In this document: one piece after another, positions 11,264 to 17,082 of the stretch
Layout of the letters: each line of letters starts with the position of its first letter
Numbering within the stretch: the first letter of the stretch is position 1
From: Chara braunii
Taxonomy: Eukaryota; Streptophyta; Charophyceae; Charales; Characeae
Assembly (NCBI GenBank): GCA_003427395.1
Contig: BFEA01000320.1
Coordinates: 995,397 to 1,015,442, forward strand
Length of the DNA: 20,046 nucleotides
Direction: 5' to 3'
Notes under the pieces: generated by a model
Told to the model about the DNA's origin: nothing
The model's input: only the letters and a program-made list of their open reading frames with translations
Databases searched by the model: none
Program-made: the position numbers and the translations under genes

Positions 11264-13909
11264 GGGGGGGGGGGGGGTCATCTGCTGACTTTGTTCCAAG
11301 GGATACTGAGTGGATCCAGCTTGGTTCTTTGCTGCTGCTTTTTAAATGTTCATGGTGGGAATAATACCCAACATTGCTATGGTGGCAAAATACCCGAAAT
11401 GACTTGGTCGGACTACCCGAAATCACTATCGTGAGATCCCTTCAAATGGCTGCGAATTTTCCAAATTTGCTATACAGCAAACACCTCACAATGTCCAAAT
11501 GATGAATACCATACGTCTGGGTTACACATATGTGCCTCATTACTCACCTGCCACCCTCACATCGTTAAACACGATACCCACTGGTGCTCTTGGCCCTCCT
11601 ATTGCCCAAAAGTACCCTTCATCTCCAGAGAATCTGTTTGCCAAGGTCAGCCGGGACATGCTCTCATGGTTCGACCCAAGAGTGTCAAGAAGTTGCCTTG
11701 CATCAGCAGACTGTAATGGTTGTTCCACAGAGTAGAAGAGTGGAACTTTGCTCCCAAGACTGCTATCCAGAAGGTCAACAGTACTCGGCCTTGGGACTCG
11801 GAAACCAGCATGGATGAGAAATCCAATCAGGGCAAAAACCTGTGGACGCAATTCACATATTCATACACAAATCAAGGACAATTCAGCGCAGAACAGAACT
11901 ATCGCAGTTACAATGGAAGGAGTTCATAAAACCAACAACTACACATTGAGTACAGAAAGAGGAAGTGCAACCAAGATGACAAGAACAACAGCAACTTAGA
12001 ACGATGTGGGCATCGCTCTCTGATGAGCACATGCTGATTATCGTATTGATCTCACCTCACCTTTCAAGCTTATGCACCTCGCACGATCCAATTATTTTCC
12101 TCCTAATACTTCCCACATTAGTCAGTCATTTAATAATCGAATGAAATCATAGTGACATATCTCCAATAAATGAAATCAAGGTGACCTACCACCACTTCAT
12201 TCATTATGAAATCAAGTCCATGACATAAACTGATTGGAGGCCTGATCAATTAGACAAGCTACTATGGCGTTTGGCTGAACTGATATACTTGTATGCCACT
12301 CAGAGCGGTCAAGAACAACATTACTTCACCGTGGATGTTATCATTAATCAAAACTACTTAACGGCAGCTAATGCCAATTTTTTTTGGCTAAAGGATTAAA
12401 ATTTTAAAATTTTAAACTTGACCAGCCAGACACTTGGCATGACATACAACGCACGAGAAGAATCCATAGGTCACTGCCCACCCTCACATGACACTTCTAC
12501 TTCACATTAACGACTTACGGGGAGAAGACTTCTGATTGCTAAAGTGGTAGATGGCTCCCAAAAAGAAGCCCTGGGAAGATCCTTTTAGACATCTGTTAAA
12601 AGCTACCAACCATACTTGCAAGCAGACGGACCCGGACCGGGCCATTTCTTTTTTTGGGGGTGGGGTGGGGCGTAAGTGGTCGTCGGGCGCACATTCGTGC
12701 GCCGCGCGGGTCCGGTCCGGCGGTCTGCCGCGCGTGCGGAACCGCCCGGACGGCGTCCACTTGCAAGTATGCTACCAACTTACGATTGAATTGATGGCGA
12801 GACGATTAGCATGACCCCTGCACAATGATGACACACAACTTGAGAAATGGAGCAAAAAGCTGTGGACGAAAACTGTTGGAGACTGAACAGCATGGTGAAC
12901 CTTGCCACAAAACACATTCTACATTAGATTAGAATTAACCTGGCTTTGCAGAGGCCAAAATGGCCTAGTTCAGTTGGTTTCGCAAGCAAGTGGCATTCAG
13001 AGAGGCCGTGGGCTCAATCTCAGTGGCCGCCTGCTATGTGCACGGTGTTCATCAGCTGAGATAGTTGGCTTGGACCCCCTAGTTGGTCTTGGTAGGGTCC
13101 TGGGTCCACTTAGAGGCCCTCGGCCCTGCCATTCCTCACCAGGGGTTAGTGCTCAGGCTTAGCCTATCCCCTCTGGGCTCAGGCTGTTCCTTCCAGTCCA
13201 TAGATCTCGGTTGCTCCAGCATAGATAGGTAGGTAGTGGGATACCGAGTGAAGATTCTGAAGAATAAAAGTTTAGTTAAGGGGGGGGGGGGAGAAACACT
13301 TGACTTTGCAGAATACAGAAATGCAAGGGCGAGGAAAACATAGGTCTATGCCAGGCTTGATTGCTTACCACAGCAATGCCGAATGTGTTGAAAACCACCC
13401 CGCAGTTCCTCCTGCATCATACATTGAGAAAACAAACACAGCAGAGTTAAAATCATTCCTCACACTGTTTTGCACTTAAGAGCCACACATTGTAAGTCAA
13501 GAGATAGCACAGCTTTTCCAAGATGCACTCAGATGACAGGAAAAAGGATGTAACACCCTGCAATAGCACCTGCAACCCAGGCTGTTCACCCAGACGCACG
13601 GGCCGTGCAAACCCGCCCGGAAGGCTGCCCAGCCATGCAGGCTGCCTGGTCTAGATGCTGAGGCGTCCTTTGTGCAATTTGCATCTGCGCTTTTTCATAC
13701 TCCATGGCCAGCCCAGTCGACTCAGCATGGTCCACGGACCTGTGATATGTCTCCTGAAAAAATCCACGAGCCAATGAAAAAGAAGAGTGCACAGGGGACT
13801 TTTCCATCTCCCCCATCGGCCACGACCACACAAGAACCGCCTCTCCCTCCTCATCCTCCCCTACCATTCCTGCTCCTATTTCTCCTTATCTCTCCCCTGC
13901 TGATCAACG

Positions 13910-13982
<73 letters not shown>

Positions 13983-13983
13983 N

Positions 13984-14063
<80 letters not shown>

Positions 14064-14969
14064 GGTGTGGAAAGCAGGGAAGGCTCCACTTCCACGGGGT
14101 GATGACCTGCACGTTGCCACGTGACAGATGCATCTGCACGGGGACGCCAGAATGGAGGTACAACACGGTGCAGTGCTCACAGGAGACGGCGTGTCGGAAC
14201 AGTATGCAGGCCATTGGCAGACTGGTCCTTGGACATGGCATTAATCAACGGTCCAGATTCCAGCACACTTCATCCAAGACCAAGGAGCAGAAGCAGGGGG
14301 AGGTGGACGAGGGAGGAGGAGAAGAAGGAACCGCTGCTGCAATTCTGTTTAGCGTCAATACAGATGAATTTGTGGCCTTTGATCTGCGGTGGGGGATGAG
14401 GAGCCATCAATCTGCGATGCAAGATAAGAACGATCTGCCGCAGCAGTTTCAGCAGCCGGAGGAGGAAGATTGGCAGGGGAGGAGTACAAGGAGTAGGAGA
14501 GGGGTGACAAAGAGGGGGATGCAGTGTTGATACCATACAATAGCAGCATTCTCCCCTTTCCTTCAAAGAGTAGTGATAAGGTCATTGCAGCGGCTGCATG
14601 AAAAGGATGCCACCGATTAAGCCGAAATGCATTCACAGTCGAGGAGACCGGGCATAAACGCAACAAAGGAAATTCATGAGGGTTGGGTTGAATCAGGACT
14701 GACCTGTAGACTCTCAATTTCATAGGCACTAACGCTGTGGTTTGCTTCAGGAATGATGGGTGTGGCCTTTTATCAGCTACAAAATCATCACGCACACCCA
14801 GCAGCTGTTCCCCTTCACCATGGTCCATGTTGAAATATCCAGGTGTACCAGACCAATCACCCAAACGATTTCCACCATATGTGAGGGCCAAACTCCCCGC
14901 TTCTTCCTCTTCCTCATCTGCACCCAAACAGTGATCACCATCGTAGTTAACAGCATTGTGCTTACTCAT
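108..14969 (-). CDS. ABC transporter, subfamily A (ABCA-like), 5' part of gene, 10 exons
   Basis: A membrane ATPase, probably moving lipids or sterol-like substrates as known ABCA proteins do; the substrate is not visible here. Exons 5' to 3': 14969-14704, 13411-13369, 11839-11548, 8702-8446, 7315-7148, 5967-5870, 4501-4425, 3285-2843, 1535-1434, 275-108. They total 1914 nt (638 codons) with no stop, and every junction has GT-AG and matching phase. Domains: acidic cytosolic N-terminus (1-88), TM1 (about 90-115), large loop (116-260), TM2 (about 262-286), EKEVGLR and GLRGSAYW motifs (290-310), TM3 (312-335), TM4 (344-368), TM5 (376-398), TM6 (456-478), charged linker (480-548), NBD start (549-638) with Walker A at 588-596 and Q-loop CPQDE at 634-638. 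The order TM1-loop-TM2-6-NBD is that of ABCA proteins. The signature, Walker B and any second half lie beyond the left edge. The Walker A is atypical. Family assignment is firm; exact boundaries are inferred by hand. Confidence 0.9.
371..408. repeat. (CCT)n microsatellite
   Basis: A run of CCT/CTC trinucleotides. It creates artificial Ser-rich (plus) and Arg-rich (minus) reading frames. Confidence 0.95.
491..632. repeat. 71-bp tandem duplication (two copies)
   Basis: Both copies begin TATGAAGC and end near GGAAT[AG]TGCCCC. They share CCCCAACTTCCAG and ATAATAGGAAT and differ by scattered substitutions, so the duplication is not recent. Confidence 0.85.
876..965. repeat. 45-bp tandem duplication (two copies)
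   Basis: Both copies begin TTTTCGGTTGATCT and contain GAGC...AATCGCAGT.AGACGCATTC, with a few substitutions between them. Confidence 0.87.
1434..1535 (-). CDS. ABCA-like exon 9: first strand of the NBD
   Basis: A 102-nt exon, phase 0 at both ends, with acceptor ATCAAACAG (weak, preceded by a TG repeat) and donor GGGGAG|GTAAGG. It encodes VDNPNSSCLGSSSELSPSG followed by TAGIRRLWLGVSRGE. The end matches the AVxxLSLxVxxGE strand just before Walker A. The start lacks the usual aromatic after Lys-Val (Asp550 instead of Tyr or Phe), and the segment is longer than usual, so a slightly different acceptor is possible. Confidence 0.72.
1556..1572. repeat. (CA)n run beside the exon 9 acceptor
   Basis: A short CA run; on the transcribed minus strand it reads (TG)n about 20 nt upstream of the splice acceptor at 1536. 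Confidence 0.9.
1913..2007. mobile_element. Diverged copy of the palindromic MITE-like element
   Basis: The left end CTTCACCCGAATAGAACGCC is identical to the 2699 copy at that end, and the middle shares CTGAAAGTTGC. The right end (TTTAATGACCGCG...) is a worn inverted copy. The right boundary is approximate; a second, weaker inverted match runs to about 2040. Confidence 0.6.
2699..2796. mobile_element. 98-bp palindromic MITE-like element
   Basis: The two ends are inverted copies over about 35 bp: left CTTCACCCGAATAGAACGCC and right GGCGTTCTATTCGGGTGGAG, with further pairing inward (TAATTATTGCT against AGCTATAATGA). It has no coding capacity. Related copies are at 1913 and, partly, near 1320. 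No clear target duplication is visible. Confidence 0.75.
2843..3285 (-). CDS. ABCA-like exon 8: TM6 and cytosolic linker to the NBD
   Basis: The largest exon (443 nt), with acceptor GGAGTCAG and donor GGAAG|GTGAGC. It begins GLNMITHGLLVFLDPPYAF, has TM6 around SMSIAGMLASSVALTIALSL, then a charged linker with ELKKEKERVKEHVEMW, and ends DRDLILCYNLWK. The E-[KR]-ERV... then D-L-[IV]-L...L-x-K pattern is the usual ABCA lead-in to the NBD (compare VAAERERV...DxLxxxxLxK). Confidence 0.9.
3286..4424 (-). other. Intron 7 of the ABCA-like gene
   Basis: No exon recognised. It holds a C-run with N calls (3892-3928) and two loosely similar segments (CATGTCAAGGGTGGAGTTGTG near 3694 and CATGCCAAGGGCCAAGTTGTG near 3991), which indicates an old local duplication around the C-run. 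A purine-rich stretch covers 4200-4330. Confidence 0.6.
3892..3928. repeat. Poly-C run with undetermined bases
   Basis: A C homopolymer interrupted by several N calls, as expected where reads disagree over a long homopolymer. Its true length is unknown. Confidence 0.9.
4425..4501 (-). CDS. ABCA-like exon 7: TM5
   Basis: A 77-nt exon with acceptor TTTTGTGCAG and donor GAAG|GTGAGT. It completes the Cys codon of exon 6, then encodes AAFTLSIIYVIIGIIPYFWV and IVFTE, ending with G of a split Gly codon. A (TG)n tract (minus strand) lies directly upstream of the acceptor, beginning only about 10 nt from the exon. Confidence 0.87.
4511..4576. repeat. (CA)n microsatellite beside the exon 7 acceptor
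   Basis: A CA run with one CG interruption. In the transcript it is a (UG)n tract ending about 10 nt from the 3' splice site of intron 6. Confidence 0.97.
5060..5250 (+). mobile_element. tRNA-derived SINE-like unit
   Basis: A GGGCCTAGCTCAGTTGTTA stretch resembles a pol III A box, and GAGTTCAAACTC about 55 nt on resembles a B box. An A9 run closes the unit near 5241-5249. The start AATGGGCCTAGCTCAGTTG also begins the unit at 12957. No target duplication was found, so the limits are approximate. Confidence 0.5.
5719..5832. repeat. Two poly-G runs
   Basis: G runs at 5719-5753 and 5796-5832, separated by a G-rich spacer. In the transcript they are C runs starting about 38 nt after the exon 6 donor. 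Confidence 0.97.
5870..5967 (-). CDS. ABCA-like exon 6: TM4
   Basis: A 98-nt exon between AAATGCAG and CAGTG|GTGAGT. It encodes GALPALAAVFLFGCSAMVLM and continues SYTLSFGFFNSQ, ending with TG of a split Cys codon. The LFG...SYTLSFGF pattern corresponds to the conserved L-[FY]-G...[PS]-x-[ST]-[FY]-x-x-[SG]-F segment of ABCA TM4. A C-rich tract (minus strand) starts 38 nt after the donor. Confidence 0.88.
5968..7147 (-). other. Intron 5 of the ABCA-like gene
   Basis: The main content is the 172-bp tandem duplication at 6617-6960. A short G-rich stretch (about 6239-6262) is also present. The remainder shows no recognisable feature. Confidence 0.65.
6617..6960. repeat. 172-bp tandem duplication with protein-like minus-strand reading
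   Basis: Two copies (6617-6788 and 6789-6960) each begin CATTGCGTTGAGGAATA and differ at about a dozen positions. On the minus strand both encode a similar peptide, including GNLGQMYNNTN, HPSIAGMRSLDNTDY and PYWEDRLRDL. The period is not a multiple of three, so the two copies are in different frames. The peptide family was not recognised; a transposon gene remnant is possible. Confidence 0.88.
7148..7315 (-). CDS. ABCA-like exon 5: EKE motif and TM3
   Basis: Acceptor CTCAG; donor CCAT|GTGAGT; 168 nt, phase 0 at both ends. It encodes VLCEKEVGLRPILHLSGLRG followed by SAYWASTYVVDMVMF and a second hydrophobic run to GWVF. The pattern EKExGLRxxxxxSGLxxxAYW is diagnostic for subfamily A after TM2. 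This exon is the strongest single piece of family evidence outside the NBD. Confidence 0.93.
7316..8445 (-). other. Intron 4 of the ABCA-like gene
   Basis: Contains the U6-derived 5' fragment at 7897-7944 and no recognisable exon. Exons 4 and 5 already join in phase with the family's normal spacing, so none is required. A long plus-strand reading frame that covers much of it is judged a chance frame. Confidence 0.65.
7897..7944 (+). pseudogene. U6 snRNA 5' fragment
   Basis: Matches the 5' half of U6: CCTTCGGGACATCCG (the 5' stem-loop), TTAAAATTGG and GTACAGAGAAG (the ACAGAGA box region). The match stops just before the ATTAGCATGG segment and runs into an A-rich CAACAACAAC stretch. Only about 48 of roughly 100 nt are present, so it cannot be a working snRNA. 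It lies opposite to the host gene's transcription. Confidence 0.83.
8446..8702 (-). CDS. ABCA-like exon 4: end of large loop and TM2
   Basis: Acceptor TTTGTGCAG; donor GCGCAG|GTAGGA (a weaker donor). It encodes ECVNNYTVIYQP..., an NNYT-type motif common just before TM2 in ABCA proteins, then WHVHQLARVVATIDNAFF (a helix) and a hydrophobic segment ALVVVGLILVAPILAAQ. Phase 0 at the end. The distance from this helix to the EKE motif of exon 5 is what ABCA proteins show, so no further exon is needed in intron 4. Confidence 0.87.
8950..8968 (+). repeat. Left target-site duplication of the LINE insertion
   Basis: AAAGAGACATCCTTTTGCT is identical to 10943-10961. The first three A could also belong to the poly(A) tail of the right copy. 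Confidence 0.88.
9045..9064. repeat. Short plant-type telomere-like repeat
   Basis: About 2.5 units of CCCTAAA (CTAAACCCTAAACCCTAG), inside the inverted part of the LINE. It is probably part of the LINE 3' region and not a chromosome end. Confidence 0.75.
9469..10443 (-). pseudogene. LINE ORF2 C-terminal remnant with zf-RVT domain
   Basis: The reading frame encodes the zinc-binding region found after reverse transcriptase in plant-type non-LTR retrotransposons. It shows KLRSFQWLLAHRALPVNAWL, then CSICPDQ...DIEHCLLHC (the Cys/His pattern), and further on LATLWGIWKRR, which matches the terminal LWxIWxxRN motif. One in-frame TAG (9813-9811) interrupts it just after HCQKAQ, and two N calls (10152, 10173) give unknown residues. 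No reverse transcriptase catalytic motif is present. The upstream edge is open and may run across the inversion junction, so the true 5' limit is unclear. Confidence 0.82.
10465..10572. repeat. 54-bp tandem duplication in the LINE 3' part
   Basis: Two copies begin ACAGTGT[GA]A and share GTAGG[GA]TTTA[GC]GGT and AGA[GC]A[CA]A.AGAGG. They carry a TTTAGGG motif (intact in the first copy, mutated in the second). They lie in the presumed 3' untranslated region of the LINE. Confidence 0.75.
10923..10945 (+). repeat. Poly(A) tail of the LINE insertion
   Basis: A23 directly before the right target duplication, following GTTTTTTGT. The last three A may belong to the target site. Confidence 0.92.
10943..10961 (+). 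repeat. Right target-site duplication of the LINE insertion
   Basis: The same 19 bp as 8950-8968. Confidence 0.88.
11169..11277. repeat. Compound (CA)n-(GA)n-Gn microsatellite
   Basis: CA run to about 11188, GA run to 11252, then 25 G (11253-11277). Reading frames across it on either strand are artefacts. Confidence 0.98.
11548..11839 (-). CDS. ABCA-like exon 3: end of TM1 and first part of the large loop
   Basis: Acceptor CCACAG at 11840; donor GCAG|GTGAGTA. It begins VFALIGFLIHAGF (second half of TM1), then runs through a soluble stretch that ends GGPRAPVGIVFNDVRVA. The GIVFND piece matches the short beta-strand motif (G-[IV]-VF-[DEN]) that ABCA proteins carry in extracellular loop 1. The phase-1 end (a lone G) pairs with exon 4 to give GAG (Glu). 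Confidence 0.82.
12578..12860 (+). pseudogene. U6 snRNA pseudogene split by a transposon
   Basis: Left part (12578-12602): GATCCTTTTAGACATCTGTTAAAA resembles the U6 5' stem-loop and GATAAAA segment. Right part (about 12780-12860): GACGATTAGCATGACCCCTG, ATGATGACACAC and GAGAAATGG resemble the catalytic and 3' parts of U6. The two halves are parted by 12611-12771 and its duplicated target. Many substitutions and a lost ACAGAGA box mark it as old and non-functional. Confidence 0.78.
12611..12771. mobile_element. 161-bp GC-rich MITE with 8-bp target duplication (hAT-like)
   Basis: Terminal inverted repeats CATACTTGCAAG (left) and CTTGCAAGTATG (right) are perfect over 12 bp, with weaker pairing beyond (AGACGGAC against GGACGCCG). 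CTACCAAC flanks it exactly on both sides (12603-12610 and 12772-12779). An 8-bp duplication is typical of hAT elements. It is too short to encode a transposase. The interior is GC-rich (CGGACCGG, GCGCCGCGCGGG), unlike its surroundings. Confidence 0.87.
12957..13110 (+). mobile_element. tRNA-derived SINE-like unit
   Basis: AATGGCCTAGTTCAGTTGG resembles a pol III A box; GCCGTGGGCTCAATCTC about 45 nt on resembles a B box. The 3' body has TTCATCAGCTGAGATAGTTGG, related to TTCACTAGCTGAGATGGTCTGG in the unit at 16075, which shows the two are one family. The ends are approximate. Confidence 0.55.
13369..13411 (-). CDS. ABCA-like exon 2: micro-exon with the first half of TM1
   Basis: A 43-nt exon between TGATGCAG and GTG|GTAAGC. 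It completes an Arg codon from exon 1 and then encodes RNCGVVFNTFGIAV, ending in phase 0. Joined to exon 3 it makes one continuous hydrophobic helix preceded by Arg-Arg-Asn, as in ABCA TM1. The length (1 mod 3) is exactly what is needed to link exon 1 (phase 2) to exon 3 (phase 0). Confidence 0.72.
13412..14703 (-). other. Intron 1 of the ABCA-like gene
   Basis: Holds a possible phase-compatible cassette (13590-13739) and the long (GA)n tract at 13912-14060. Between 14080 and 14560 there is GC-richer DNA with chance-like reading frames on both strands; I recognise nothing there. Confidence 0.6.
13912..14060. repeat. (GA)n microsatellite, about 149 bp
   Basis: Almost pure GA, with one N at 13983. 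In the transcript of the ABCA-like gene it is a (CU)n tract. Confidence 0.98.
14704..14969 (-). CDS. ABCA-like exon 1: start codon and acidic cytosolic N-terminus
   Basis: The ATG at 14969-14967 (MSKHNAV...) is the first in frame after a TAA at 14984-14982, with G at -3 and A at +4, which supports it as the true start. The exon codes 88 residues plus two bases. It has a run of acidic residues (D18 to E23), Gly-rich stretches, and a C-terminal FLKQTTALVPMKLRVYR that resembles the basic segment just before TM1 in ABCA proteins. The donor is CTACAG|GTCAGT, phase 2. Any upstream untranslated exon is not recognisable. Confidence 0.72.
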
Positions 14970-14984
14970 TACCACTACATGTTA

Positions 14985-15106
14985 TATTTCGTAAAAGACT
15001 TGGAAAACAATTTGAAATCGACAAGCCACACAATCCTCCACAGAACCGATCCTCTTCTCTTGTTCCGATCTCTGTCTTGATTTTGGCATCCTCACACTCA
15101 AGTATA
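14985..15106. other. Region upstream of the ABCA-like start codon
   Basis: Between the first ATG and the foldback element there is no clear TATA box or initiator on the minus strand. The promoter or an untranslated first exon may lie further right, but I cannot point to it. Confidence 0.4.
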
Positions 15107-15226
15107 CTCACACTAGGCCCATGTAGTCGCGGAATCGCAACACCAGCAGCCAGATGAAGCACTTTCAGAAGGACTCGATTTGGCTGCTGATTTTGCGATT
15201 CTGCGATTATAAGGGCCTAGTGCGAG
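15107..15226. mobile_element. 120-bp foldback (MITE-like) element
   Basis: The left arm (15107-15154, starting CTCACACTAGGCCC) and right arm (15179-15226, ending GGGCCTAGTGCGAG) are inverted copies over about 48 bp with few mismatches, parted by a 24-bp loop. It has no coding capacity and no clear target duplication. Confidence 0.8.
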
Positions 15227-15725
15227 AATGGCCTCACTGCCGCCTCAGACTTTCCAAGGACATGGACAGAGAATGAGAACACTGCAGAAAGAACACATAC
15301 TCGCACCATACGTGTGGCACACCCGTGAAGCGGTCCAATATGTTCTGTGCTACGCCGACAAAATAGTGTGGCGGCAGACCATAAATATGGAACATATAAA
15401 AAAGTTCCAAATGGGCAACTTAACATGTCATTTAAGAAGATTTAGAAACCTGTACTCCCAGAAAAAGAGTTGCCGGAAACTCGAAGCAATATTTTTACGC
15501 CACAATGACCACATACATTTCTTCTCAGAATTTCAAATGTGCTGATAAATTATTTTCCCATTTTCTAATGCACAAACACCAGACACAGGAAAGTCTGTGC
15601 ACTGCATGTTCGCACTTGGCATGTGTCATGCGCTGAAAGTTTGACATGCACTTTCAGACCCGGACAAATGCTGGAGTGGAGGTGGAGAAGCTCCCATGAA
15701 CTCGCACATGAGCTCGCATTTCTTT
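15227..15725. other. Stretch with no recognised gene
   Basis: A plus-strand frame of about 105 codons (15228-15545) starts directly at the foldback element. It has no motif I recognise and no support as a gene. Confidence 0.4.
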
Positions 15726-15734
15726 TAAACATAT

Positions 15735-15890
15735 GGCACGGTGGGGCATAGCGGTACACTGCGTGAAGGACCGAGCCCTGGGATTTGCATCTGCTACTGA
15801 AAAGGCGAAAACCGTTTCAGGACTGCCAAGTTGTCTTTCACTCCCCTCCGGTCACTCGATTGGAATCAGCTTTTTTTTTTCTATTTTAAA
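15735..15890 (+). mobile_element. Possible SINE-like unit with T-rich tail
   Basis: GGCATAGCGGTACACTGC may be a worn A box. The unit ends TTGGAATCAGC followed by a T10 run, similar to CTGGAATCACCTTTTT at the end of the unit at 16075-16215. The B box is not convincing, so this is tentative. Confidence 0.3.
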
Positions 15891-16074
15891 CTAAGCTATA
15901 TTCTTCTCTCAATATACCTCCCACTACCTACTTAACTAGGCATGATACACATCTTGGTGTACCCTCCAGTGGCAAACTACACTAAGGGTTATGGGTTGAG
16001 CCTATCCCCGCAGGGGTGTACCTAACCCCTGGCAACGGGCGGCATTCCCCACCAACCAACCAGGAGGGACAAGC

Positions 16075-16215
16075 AGCCCAGCTTAGTTGGTAGAGCACGA
16101 AAGTGGCATTCAAGAGGTTGTGGGTTTGATTCCCCATAGTCCCCAAATTGAGCCCCCACACCTCCTGAGGCGCGCTGCACATTCACTAGCTGAGATGGTC
16201 TGGAATCACCTTTTT
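16075..16215 (+). mobile_element. tRNA-derived SINE-like unit
   Basis: The best tRNA-like head in the window: TTAGTTGGTAGAGCAC (A box) and GTGGGTTTGATTCCC (B box) about 35 nt apart, the spacing of a real tRNA. A GCTGAGATGGTCTGGAATCA body and a T-rich end follow. The body continues past the tRNA part, so it is a SINE and not a tRNA gene. Confidence 0.65.
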
Positions 16216-16680
16216 CTCTTATTCTTTGTTTCATCTTCATTTATCGGAGATCTCACTATCTTTACAGTGTCCGTCTTCATTTATTAGAGAGCCCACCCTC
16301 TTTACAGTCTGTTGATTTGTTTCATTCTACTACATCTCCTCTCCGGTCCCCGGACAATCACCTCTTCTTTCACATCCTTTCAGAATCGTTTTGATGGTGG
16401 GTGAGATCCTGGGAGTATCCCAGGAGTATTCGGACGAGCAGCTTCCCCCCCCCACACAAGTCACCCTCATCATATGAGTGTATAGGAACAGATGGATAGC
16501 TTGTATCCATTCATGATGAGGGTGTGTTATGTGCACAGGGGAAGAGCATAGGTATCGTGACTGAATGATACTGGGAGTCATTATGATAGAACTCATCTTT
16601 CCTGCTGCTTTTAGTCCTTCAGCCCGGTAGAAGACCACCTGACGAGGTGTCCTTTCCTAGACCTCACCTCACCCGTGTAC
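16216..16680. other. Stretch with no recognised gene
   Basis: Contains a short imperfect duplication (CTTCATTTAT..GAGA near 16230 and 16275, each followed by CTTTACAGT) and an inverted pair (CACCCTCATCATATGAG near 16463, TCATGATGAGGGTG near 16511) that could form a hairpin. Nothing else recognised. Confidence 0.4.
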
Positions 16681-16803
16681 ATTACCCCTGTATGTTTGAA
16701 CCTGGGACCTGCGTTTTAGGAGTGAGTTGTTGTCTGCCGTAGGTCGATGTAGCTGTCGGGTCTTGAACCATAGGTCTGTTGAGTAGGGATCATAGTCGTG
16801 TAG

Positions 16804-16863
16804 AGGTCGTAGCTGCTACAGTCCTGGAAGGTCAAGGTCGTAGCTGCTACAGTTCCAAAGGCC
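16804..16863. repeat. 30-bp tandem duplication
   Basis: AGGTCGTAGCTGCTACAGT occurs at 16804 and 16834. The core GTAGCTGCTAC is itself palindromic. Confidence 0.85.
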
Positions 16864-17070
16864 AAGTCAGCAGGCTTCCAGAAGGTCCGGAAGTGGCCTT
16901 TCGAACATTGCTCACAGTAGACCAGAGGCAAGTGGGCAAGTGGTGAGTCCAACCTTGCTTAGTCAGCAGTGCCCAGTCCCAGTCTCACTTAGTCCAGTCA
17001 GCAAGTACCATGTGGGACTGTGTGCACCAAGGGCCCAGTGGAAAGGGGGCAGAGCAGCGACCAACAGAAG

Positions 17071-17078
17071 TATAAATC
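17071..17078 (+). promoter_or_regulatory. TATA-like motif
   Basis: TATAAATC lies in a GC-richer setting, with CAGCGTCCAGCCACTC downstream that could hold an initiator. No coding sequence follows, so a promoter (for instance of an LTR or a non-coding transcript) is only a guess. Confidence 0.25.
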
Positions 17079-17082
17079 AAGA

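Larger units (their letters stand above)
8703..11547 (-). other. Intron 3 of the ABCA-like gene
   Basis: The longest intron (2845 nt). About 1994 nt of this is the LINE insertion plus its duplicated target, so the original intron was about 850 nt. A compound (CA)n(GA)nGn microsatellite lies at 11169-11277. Confidence 0.75.
11840..13368 (-). other. Intron 2 of the ABCA-like gene
   Basis: Holds the split U6 pseudogene (12578-12860), the transposon inside it, a SINE-like unit (12957-13110) and a short G-run (13280-13291). The segment 12000-12540 is AT-rich (with repeated ATGAAATCA and GTGAC motifs near 12140-12220) and shows nothing recognisable. Confidence 0.65.

Noticed and set aside
13672-14530. 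Reading frames over and after the (GA)n tract on both strands
   Set aside because: Arg-Glu and Ser-Leu repeats are simple translations of the microsatellite; the flanking parts show no family motif.
15228-15545. Plus-strand gene of about 105 codons
   Set aside because: No recognisable domain, no splice or promoter support, and it begins at a transposon edge.
16075-16150. Functional tRNA gene
   Set aside because: A and B boxes are present, but I see no full cloverleaf with a matched acceptor stem, and the body continues as in the related unit at 12957.
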